Shown here: piece by piece, positions 12,277 through 17,883 of the stretch
Layout: each line of letters opens with the position of its first letter
How positions within the stretch are numbered: the stretch's first letter is position 1
Position numbers and translations under genes: made by a program
The notes under the pieces: model-generated
The model's database searches: none
What the model saw: only the letters and a program-made list of their open reading frames with translations
Told to the model about the DNA's origin: nothing
Assembly (NCBI GenBank): GCA_017545095.1
Contig: JAFYCU010000261.1
Location: 1 to 17,883, forward strand
Reading direction: 5' to 3'
From: Muribaculaceae bacterium
GTDB lineage: Bacteria; Bacteroidota; Bacteroidia; Bacteroidales; Muribaculaceae
Length of the DNA stretch: 17,883 nucleotides

Positions 12277-14742
12277 TTAGTTGCCCAGCAGCAGGTTGAT
12301 GATGGTGTTGATGTCCGACACGTCGAGCACGCCGTTCTCGTCCAGGTCAGCATTGCCTTGCAGCAGGCTGCTGTCGCCGGTGAGCAGGGCGTTGATGGCG
12401 AGGTTCACGTCGGTCACATCCACCACGCCGTTGTTGTCAAGGTCGCCTCTGACGGTAACCACCGTCTGCTCGCGGGTGAAACGGGTGAACTGGTTGCCCA
12501 CAATCAGGAACAGGTCGAGGTCGGCGCCGTTGACGGTGGCACCAGTGTTCACGTTCAAGCCCTCGGTGTTCTGAGCCTCGGCCAGGGTGGCACCCAGCGT
12601 GGGCACCACGGTGGCAGCGTTGAGGCCGTCGGTCACGTCGAGCACCTTCACGCCGGTCACGCTGGTGCCGTCCATGGTGGGCACCACCATCATCGTGCGG
12701 TTTAGGTAGCGGAAGAACGACACACCGTTGGCGCTGGCGTCAGCCAAGTCGGCACTGATGTCGCCCTTGTCGGTGCTGTTGTCGCTGTTGGCGGCCAGGG
12801 TAATCTCGTGCGGGGTAATCAGCGAGCCGTCCCACACGAAGTTGTTGGCGTTCACAATCAGGCCGTCGGTATCCAGGTGAGTGTCTTCGGTGGCCGAAAG
12901 CGTCAAGCGGTAGTCCTCGCCGGCCAGTGATTCGCTGAACGGGTGTGCGTCGCCGTTGCTGCGCTCGGTGTAGTAGGTGTTCCTCACACCGCCGTCATAG
13001 TACTTCAGCACCAGCAAGCGCACGTTGTGGTTGGTGTTATGCTCGGCGGTGGTGATCACGGTGCAGTTGTTCGACGAGCCTGCGATGACCAGCGACTGGC
13101 CCATGTCGCCACGGTAGAAGCTGGCCGAGTTGTCGGTCGACATCCACTCGATGGGGGCGTCGGCAAGCGTGTTCCACTTGTAGAAGTAGAGCATGCCGCG
13201 CTTGTAACCCTCTTCAACAAAGCGATCCTGGCTCTGGTTGCGCACGGCGTTCACACCCACGAGTTGGCCGTCGGCGGTGAAGGCGATGTCGTTCAGCGGC
13301 GAGTAGAAGCCGGCGTTGCCGGTATCGACGTGGAGGCCGGTGGTGTTCAGCTCGCCCACCACCTGCTGGGTGGTGTTGTTGACGATGTAGATGTGTGCCT
13401 CCATGCCGGCGTTGGTGAGCACAAAGGTGCTGTCGCCGCGCACGATAGCGCGCTTCACCGTGCCCTCCATCTGCAGGGCAGCGGCGTTTTGGGCGGTGAA
13501 CTCAAATGCATCAGGCATCACAAGTCCTTCGGGCTGCTCGGGATCGGGATAGTTCTTGTAGAACGTCTCGGGAGGCAGGTAGCCGCCTTTCTCCAGGTAA
13601 ATCTTGGCATAAGCGGTTTCGTTGGCGTTCACCTGAATGGGGGTCTTGTATGTGTCGAACAGGTCTTCGTAGCCAGCGCAGCTGGCGTCGAGTGTGTAGA
13701 TGCCCGGCTCCAGGTTCTCAAACACAAAGATGCCGTTGTAGTTGTTGTCCACCTGATAGGTGTCCACCACTACACCGTCCTTGAGCAGGCGCACCTCAGC
13801 GCCGTTGAGTGGCATCCACTGGTCGTCGGTGCCGCCCGAGTAGTTGTACAGCTGGTGCATGATGCGGAGGTGGCGGTCCTTGATGGTGCCCATGATGTAG
13901 CCCGTGCTCTCGGGGGTCAGGTTGAAGTAGTCGCACACACCGCGTGCTAGACGCGTGCCTTCCTGATAGCAGTAGTCGGGGTTCAGTGCGCGGTGGCGGG
14001 CGGGCTGGTAGGTGTGGAAGTAACCCTCAACCAGGAAGCCCGGTGTGCCGTGGCGAAGCACGCCCAGGTAGCCTCTGAACGTGCCCTTGACGGTCGTCGT
14101 CTCGTAGGTCGAGCCGTAGAAGTTCCAGTCACCGCGAATGTTCTTATTGGTGCGGCTGTAGTAGTTCTGCGGGTCGAGCTCGTCCATGTAGTGGGGCAGC
14201 CAGCTGGCGTCGCACATCTCGTAGCTGCCCTCGTTGTGCTCATAGTTCTCAATCGTGTGGTCCTGGCCGCGGTAGAGGTACAGCGGATAGTTCACGTTCG
14301 AGCCCTCGTCGGCGGCGTTGGAGTGTACCGACACGAACATATCCATGTTGTTGGCATCCACCTCACGTGCAATCTCGCTCAGCGGGCGGTTGTAAATCTC
14401 GGCGTCGGCGGCACCGCTCACGTAGGGGTACGGGCCGTTCTTCACGCGGGAGTACATGATGTTGTTCGGGTCCACACCCATGCGCACGAGCACCTCGCCC
14501 ATGCGCAGCACCTTCCACAGGTTGGTGTTGCTCTCGTAGAAACCGCACGTGTCGGGGCGACCCGTCGAGGAGAGCATGGGATAGGGGATAGTAGCCATCG
14601 GGCGGTCGTTGGGTCCCCAGCTGCCGTGGCCGGGATTCAGGTAGATGCGCACTTGGTCGGCAGGCTTCTGGGCCGTCATGGCTCCGGCTGCGATGATTGC
14701 AGCCGCTGCAAGCAGTAATATCTTCTTCATAGCTGTAATCAT
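12277..14742 (-). CDS. Secreted N-acetylmuramoyl-L-alanine amidase (Amidase_3), short form with dockerin
   Basis: The 821-residue paralogue of the neighbouring amidase. The signal peptide ends near MTAQ (residue 25). The Amidase_3 domain (about 29-273) keeps H39 (NPGHG), E70 (CGFYESN), H140 (SVHSN) and catalytic E239 (FLVEGYFH), so peptidoglycan amidase activity is likely. A carboxypeptidase-regulatory-like domain follows (about 280-390; IFVFENLEPGIYTLDASCAGY), then a propeller-like region (about 430-755). A dockerin ends the protein (about 762-821) with both repeats intact (GDLDNNGVVDVTDVN and ADLDENGVLDVSDIN). The ATG at 14742 overlaps the upstream stop as ATGA, suggesting translational coupling. 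The in-frame ATG at 14730 (MKKILLLAAAA) would also give a standard signal peptide, and the sequence alone cannot decide. A strong terminator follows. Confidence 0.88.
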   Translation of the reverse strand: MITAMKKILLLAAAAIIAAGAMTAQKPADQVRIYLNPGHGSWGPNDRPMATIPYPMLSSTGRPDTCGFYESNTNLWKVLRMGEVLVRMGVDPNNIMYSRVKNGPYPYVSGAADAEIYNRPLSEIAREVDANNMDMFVSVHSNAADEGSNVNYPLYLYRGQDHTIENYEHNEGSYEMCDASWLPHYMDELDPQNYYSRTNKNIRGDWNFYGSTYETTTVKGTFRGYLGVLRHGTPGFLVEGYFHTYQPARHRALNPDYCYQEGTRLARGVCDYFNLTPESTGYIMGTIKDRHLRIMHQLYNYSGGTDDQWMPLNGAEVRLLKDGVVVDTYQVDNNYNGIFVFENLEPGIYTLDASCAGYEDLFDTYKTPIQVNANETAYAKIYLEKGGYLPPETFYKNYPDPEQPEGLVMPDAFEFTAQNAAALQMEGTVKRAIVRGDSTFVLTNAGMEAHIYIVNNTTQQVVGELNTTGLHVDTGNAGFYSPLNDIAFTADGQLVGVNAVRNQSQDRFVEEGYKRGMLYFYKWNTLADAPIEWMSTDNSASFYRGDMGQSLVIAGSSNNCTVITTAEHNTNHNVRLLVLKYYDGGVRNTYYTERSNGDAHPFSESLAGEDYRLTLSATEDTHLDTDGLIVNANNFVWDGSLITPHEITLAANSDNSTDKGDISADLADASANGVSFFRYLNRTMMVVPTMDGTSVTGVKVLDVTDGLNAATVVPTLGATLAEAQNTEGLNVNTGATVNGADLDLFLIVGNQFTRFTREQTVVTVRGDLDNNGVVDVTDVNLAINALLTGDSSLLQGNADLDENGVLDVSDINTIINLLLGN

Positions 14743-15647
14743 TTGTTCAGGTTAATAATGTAAGCCTCACCAGCGGGTGTGGAGAAGGCAATCTTGTCGC
14801 CTGCGGCCGTGGTATAGGGGTACATGGCCACCACGTTCGAGCCAGTCAGGTCTTGCTTGTTGCCGTCGAGGTCGCAAACGAGAATTTTCGATGCGTAGAT
14901 AAACTCGCCGTTGTCCTCGTCATACATGCCCACAATCAGGTTGTTGCCGAGCCACTGTGGTGCGCGCACAATGCCCAGGCGCTTGGTGTTCTGGCCATTG
15001 ATGTCGCACACCCATGCTCCGTTGCCGGCCACGAAATAGACGACCTTGCTGCCGTCGGGCGAGATGGAGGCCCACAGGTAGCTGTGGTCGATGCCGCTGG
15101 GCGAGAACACGCGGGTCTCACCGTTCTCGGTAATCATCAGCTGTCGGTTCTGAATCGAGAGCACGGGGCGCTGCATGGTGGCTGCGCCGCCGTTGAGTGC
15201 GCGGGCACGCATCTGGCCGCCGTCCACAGCACATGCCGTGGCATTCTGGATGGCAGCTCCTTGCAGGTCGCGTGTGGGCTCCACAAGGGTCTGCTCCATG
15301 CCGGTGCGCAGGTTCTTGCTCAGCAGGGCCACCTTCTTTAAGTGGTTGGCGGTGTAGCTGTTCTCGCGATAGACGATGTTCTGGCCGTCGGCCGAAATCA
15401 TCGCATCGAAACCGGCGCCGGGAGCGTCGGTGATCACGGTGGTTTGCTCGGTGGCGAGGTCGAACTTGGTCAGGCCCTTGTTGGTGGATGTGGTGAGCAG
15501 CAGGTAGTCGCCACGGGGGCTGATGCCAGCCACCACGTTGTCGCGGCTCTCGGGCACGTTCACCTTCTCAATCGAGGCAACGCTCACAATTTGGGCCATT
15601 CCACTAAAAGTAACGCCTACAGCCAATGCTAATAGTACATTTCTCAT
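14739..15647 (-). CDS. Secreted TolB-like beta-propeller protein
   Basis: The 302-residue protein has a signal peptide (MRNVLLALAVGVTFSGMAQ). The remainder consists of PD40/TolB-type beta-propeller blades: GISPRGDYLLLTTSTNKG, ISADGQNIVYRENSY, ASISPDGSKVVYFVAG, KILVCDLDGNKQDLTG and GDKIAFSTPAGEAYIIN. It is shorter than TolB and lacks the TolB N-terminal domain, so it is not the Tol-Pal component. It more likely serves as a periplasmic or surface binding module. Its stop overlaps the start of the shorter amidase gene by ATGA, so the two products are probably made together and may work together. The upstream spacer holds composite repeat copy B and a TTTTCAGTTAT motif; only a poor promoter match was seen. 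Confidence 0.75.
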   Translation of the reverse strand: MRNVLLALAVGVTFSGMAQIVSVASIEKVNVPESRDNVVAGISPRGDYLLLTTSTNKGLTKFDLATEQTTVITDAPGAGFDAMISADGQNIVYRENSYTANHLKKVALLSKNLRTGMEQTLVEPTRDLQGAAIQNATACAVDGGQMRARALNGGAATMQRPVLSIQNRQLMITENGETRVFSPSGIDHSYLWASISPDGSKVVYFVAGNGAWVCDINGQNTKRLGIVRAPQWLGNNLIVGMYDEDNGEFIYASKILVCDLDGNKQDLTGSNVVAMYPYTTAAGDKIAFSTPAGEAYIINLNK

Positions 15648-15710
15648 AGATGTTTGGTTTTAAGTTAGACAAAAAATTATTTTAGTTTTCAGTTATGAGT
15701 CATGAGTTAT

Positions 15711-15881
15711 GAGCCTCAAGGCCTCTCCTAACCCCTCCAGGAGGGGATTTTGGCTCTTGTTTCTCGGTTCTTGCTTCGGTCATCAGCCGCACCGGGTGCG
15801 GCTCTACTTGTAACTTATTGCTTTTTCATTTATTACTTTTTCACTTGTCCCAAGTCTCCTTTTAGGGGGATTTAGAGAGCC
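15711..15881. repeat. Composite intergenic repeat, copy B
   Basis: This fills most of the 243-bp spacer between the acyltransferase and propeller genes. It begins GCCTCAAGGCCTCTCCTAAC and AACCCCTCC-AGGAGGGG (a small palindrome). It then has the hairpin core at 15775-15808 (CAGCCGCAC, CGG, GTGCGGCTC; 8-bp perfect stem), a run of TTATTACTTT-type units, and an end at 15857-15881 with AGGGGGATTTAGAGAGCC, which resembles the reverse complement of the left end. Start and core match copy A in the same orientation. No gene is visible in it. Confidence 0.6.
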
Positions 15882-15890
15882 TTTTCTTGC

Positions 15891-16613
15891 TTAAATCAAC
15901 GCGCTATCGATGGCTTCGCGTGCAAGGCTGCTCACACGCTCGTAGTCGTGGCCATCGTCGCCAGGCTCGATGGGTGGGTGCAATGTGAGCGTGATGGTGC
16001 CTGGTGTTACGTTGAACGTGCTGCGGGGCATCACGCGGTAGCTGCCGTCGATGGTGATGGGCACCACGGGCAGGTTGAACTCCAGGGCCAGTTTGAAGGC
16101 TCCGGGTTTGAACGTTGCCATCTGGCCGGTGTCGGTGCGCCGTCCCTCGGGAAACACCACTAGCGACATGCCGTCGCTGAGCTTGTGCTGGGCATCCTTG
16201 ATGGTCTGCTTCAGGCCCGAAGCACTTTTGGTGTTGACCATGATGTGTCCCGCTGCGCGGCACGCCGTGCCCACGAGCGGAATGTTGCTGATGCCCTTGC
16301 GCGTCATCCACTTGAACGGATGCCCCAGATAGCCGTAGATGGAGAAGATGTCGTAGGCTCCCTGATGGTTGGCCACGAACACATAGCTCGTGGCGCGGTC
16401 GATGTTTTCGCGCCCACGCACTCGCACGCGCACGAAATGCATCGCGCACCACAGGCGCGACCACCACTTGGCAGGATAATAGCCCCAATATTCGCTGCTC
16501 ACCGTGCAGCCAATCATCGTCACTATCGCCGTGATGATGGTGGCTACCAGCATGATAGGGGCGGCTATCACCCACTGGTAAATCAGAAACAAGTATCGAA
16601 TCACATGGTTCAT
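15891..16613 (-). CDS. plsC: 1-acyl-sn-glycerol-3-phosphate acyltransferase (PlsC family)
   Basis: The 240-residue enzyme is predicted to transfer an acyl chain to lysophosphatidic acid at the inner membrane, giving phosphatidic acid for phospholipid synthesis. An N-terminal hydrophobic segment (about 5-35) anchors it. The acyltransferase motifs are all present: catalytic NHQGAYD (H83, D88, the HX4D motif), the substrate region TRKGISNIPLVG (104-115), VVFPEGRRTDTG (152-163) and VPITIDGS (184-191). Length is typical of PlsC. The ATG at 16613 fits a promoter just upstream with a leader of about 22 nt. It appears to be a single-gene unit between two repeat-filled spacers. A related lyso-lipid acyltransferase is possible, so the symbol is by family resemblance. 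Confidence 0.88.
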   Translation of the reverse strand: MNHVIRYLFLIYQWVIAAPIMLVATIITAIVTMIGCTVSSEYWGYYPAKWWSRLWCAMHFVRVRVRGRENIDRATSYVFVANHQGAYDIFSIYGYLGHPFKWMTRKGISNIPLVGTACRAAGHIMVNTKSASGLKQTIKDAQHKLSDGMSLVVFPEGRRTDTGQMATFKPGAFKLALEFNLPVVPITIDGSYRVMPRSTFNVTPGTITLTLHPPIEPGDDGHDYERVSSLAREAIDSALI

Positions 16614-16640
16614 TTAAAATAGATGCTGTGTTTGAATTAA

Positions 16641-16672
16641 CAAAGTTACGGCAAATTCTTGAACCCTGCAAA
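16641..16672 (-). promoter_or_regulatory. Bacteroidetes-type promoter for the acyltransferase gene
   Basis: Read on the minus strand, TTTG (16672-16669) is followed after 20 bp by TAACTTTG (16648-16641), matching the -33/-7 consensus TTTG-N19-21-TAnnTTTG. Transcription should start near 16635, about 20 nt before the ATG at 16613. Confidence 0.72.
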
Positions 16673-16742
16673 CCTTGGCCCTGCTTTTTTGTGAAGTTTA
16701 ACGTACCGCGACTCAAGCCCCCGGCTTCCCCAAACCCCTATG

Positions 16743-16877
16743 GCCACCCCAAACCCCTCCTAGGAGGGAATTACCAGTAGAGCTGCACTCTGGTGCGGCT
16801 AAAGGCCGAATCGAGACCTGACAACCAAGCCCCGGCACCGCAAAGGCTTAGTCTCCCTTAGGGGGATTTAGGGGGCC
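16743..16877. repeat. Composite intergenic repeat, copy C (inverted)
   Basis: It lies in the 322-bp spacer between the acyltransferase gene and the partial gene at the window end. It starts GGCCACCCCAAACCCCTCCT and continues AGGAGGG. The core at 16776-16810 is AGTAGAGCTGCAC, CTGGTGCGGCT, GGCCGAA: the reverse complement of the core of copies A and B with a few changes. It ends near 16877 with CCCTTAGGGGGATTTAGGGG. A GAGCCGCTTCGCCGCATCGC stretch and 7-bp repeats follow. No gene was recognised in this spacer besides the promoter at 16641-16672. Confidence 0.58.
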
Positions 16878-16902
16878 ACGAGCCGCTTCGCCGCATCGCG
16901 GA

Positions 16903-16930
16903 ATTGTGCATTATGCATTATGCATTGTGC
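16903..16930. repeat. 7-bp simple repeat (ATTRTGC x4)
   Basis: Four consecutive units read ATTGTGC, ATTATGC, ATTATGC and ATTGTGC. The array ends 6 bp from the stop codon of the partial secreted-protein gene (16936-16938). The reverse complement of the same unit opens the window at 1-20. Confidence 0.75.
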
Positions 16931-16935
16931 AAGCT

Positions 16936-17883
16936 CTACCTGTTGATGAGCACCTTGGAGCTGTTGTGGAGGTAGATGCCGGGTTGCGAGGGTGGGGCGA
17001 TGCGCTGCCCTTGCAGGGTGTACCATTCATCGCGGCGATGGCAGGGCACATCGCTCTGCACGTCGTCGACGGCATCCAATTCTTCTATTTCAAGCAGAGT
17101 CGAGCTGGTGGCTTTGTCGGCGGGGATGGTGATGAGGTTGTCGGTGACAACAAAGTCGAGGTTATGGCTGGTCACGGAGCGGTAGAACTCGGTCCACCAT
17201 GCGGGTCGGTCGATGGTGCAGGTGCCGGCCTGCTTGGCATCGACGATGAGCAGTGTGCGGCCATGAAACACGCCCTTGGTGATAGTGAGGAAGTCATCGT
17301 CGATCAACGGCCGGCTCCACACATACACGCCCTGCCAGCGGTGGCTCTCGCCCGCTTCTACAGGCCAATTGTCCATGAGCACATGGTAGCACTTGTTGCT
17401 GGCGCGAGAAAAGATAGGGCTGTCGTCCTGCAGGCATCCATGTGCGCCCAGGTCATCGTCCATAAGCCATGTGGTTTGGCACCATCCGCCGGGTGCACGT
17501 TCCGCAAAGTGAGAGAACCAGGGGAATTTCTTTTTGCTGAAGTTCTTGATGCTGCCTTGCGAAATCCACTTGATGTATGGGCCGTTGGGAGTGAGAATCA
17601 CGTTTTCGCCGACAAACATCGACTGCATGCCGTAGTATCGGCTCACGGTGAACGATTTCAGGTATTGGTGCTCGAGGACCACGGCAATGGAGTTGTCCTC
17701 GAGCGTGTAGGTGGCGTGTTCGATGATCAGTGGAGAGCTGAGCGATGTGGCGCCTTCGGCGGGATCGATGAGGGGATCGAACAGTGTGTTCCACACTTCC
17801 ACGGTCACTTTGCGACAGGAAGTTGACTGGTTTGACAACAGGCGTTTGCCGTCGGCATAGATGGCGAAGCTGTCGCATTTGGC
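16936..17883 (-). CDS. C-terminal part of a large secreted protein with T9SS-like tail (partial, 5' end outside window)
   Basis: The frame stays open to the window edge: codons upstream of the TTG at 17838 read FAIYADGKRLL. The gene therefore starts outside, and 315 residues are visible. I do not recognise the domain. It is rich in aromatic residues and beta-type strands (SRYYGMQSMF, ILTPNGPYIKW, CYHVLMDNWPVE, WQGVYVWSRPL). An acidic linker (LEIEELDAVDDVQSDV) then leads to a tail of about 30 residues, EWYTLQGQRI then PGIYLHNSSKVLINR. This matches the YxLxGqrv/PGIYI.nGkKvlik pattern of Bacteroidales type IX secretion sorting tails. The product is thus probably exported. The aromatic beta-rich body could belong to a carbohydrate-active enzyme or binding protein, but no catalytic motif supports that. 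Confidence 0.65.
   Translation of the reverse strand, partial: AKCDSFAIYADGKRLLSNQSTSCRKVTVEVWNTLFDPLIDPAEGATSLSSPLIIEHATYTLEDNSIAVVLEHQYLKSFTVSRYYGMQSMFVGENVILTPNGPYIKWISQGSIKNFSKKKFPWFSHFAERAPGGWCQTTWLMDDDLGAHGCLQDDSPIFSRASNKCYHVLMDNWPVEAGESHRWQGVYVWSRPLIDDDFLTITKGVFHGRTLLIVDAKQAGTCTIDRPAWWTEFYRSVTSHNLDFVVTDNLITIPADKATSSTLLEIEELDAVDDVQSDVPCHRRDEWYTLQGQRIAPPSQPGIYLHNSSKVLINR

Noticed and set aside
12943..13950. 335-residue plus-strand open frame opposite the short amidase
   Set aside because: It is a shadow of the GC-rich codon use of the amidase; its translation is repetitive in V, H, G and A and has no domain features. The same applies to other long antisense frames over the LRR and amidase genes.
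14739..15647. Calling the propeller protein TolB of the Tol-Pal system
   Set aside because: It lacks the TolB N-terminal domain, is shorter, and has no tol or pal neighbours.
15648..15690. Promoter for the propeller gene
   Set aside because: The minus strand has a TAATTTTTTG stretch but not TAnnTTTG with a properly spaced TTTG, so I did not annotate it.
16936..17838. Treating the TTG at 17838 as the start of a complete gene
   Set aside because: The frame is open and protein-like to the window edge (FAIYADGKRLL upstream), and no signal peptide follows the TTG.

Overview
The window looks like a chromosomal segment from a gut-type member of the Bacteroidales (Muribaculaceae or Prevotellaceae are my best guesses). 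The reasons are: a DUF4924-type protein beside a Crp/Fnr regulator; promoters that fit the Bacteroidetes -33 TTTG / -7 TAnnTTTG pattern; large secreted proteins ending in dockerin or T9SS-like tails; and intergenic spaces filled with short palindromic and 7-bp simple repeats. There is no rRNA, tRNA, CRISPR array, transposase or phage gene. The genus assignment is inference.

Layout. Positions 1-453 hold an intergenic repeat element and a good promoter for the only plus-strand gene, a secreted calycin-like protein with a C-terminal dockerin (454-1176). A bidirectional terminator separates it from the minus-strand genes. These are, from left to right: a DUF4924-family protein (1266-1820); a Crp/Fnr-family regulator (1999-2700); a 1800-residue secreted leucine-rich-repeat protein with two N-terminal CBM26-like starch-binding modules (2901-8303); a 1259-residue secreted Amidase_3 protein (8332-12111); its shorter 821-residue paralogue (12277-14742); a TolB-like beta-propeller protein (14739-15647); a PlsC-type acyltransferase (15891-16613); and the C-terminal part of a large secreted protein that leaves the window (16936-17883).

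Transcription of the minus-strand block probably forms two units. The propeller gene and the shorter amidase overlap by ATGA and end at a strong intrinsic terminator near 12191-12226. The longer amidase and the LRR protein follow, only 28 bp apart. All four products appear to be exported. Together they suggest an extracellular or cell-surface function that combines peptidoglycan cleavage (two N-acetylmuramoyl-L-alanine amidases with all active-site residues) with glycan binding and protein-protein scaffolding (CBM26-like modules, LRRs, dockerins). What the target is cannot be read from the sequence.

The most unusual non-coding content is a composite intergenic repeat family. Three copies (about 60-298, 15711-15881 and 16743-16877, the last inverted) share a conserved GCCGCAC/GTGCGGC hairpin core and CCTAACCCC/GGGGTTAGG-like ends. 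A separate 149-bp MITE-like element lies at 2723-2871 with perfect 20-bp terminal inverted repeats.
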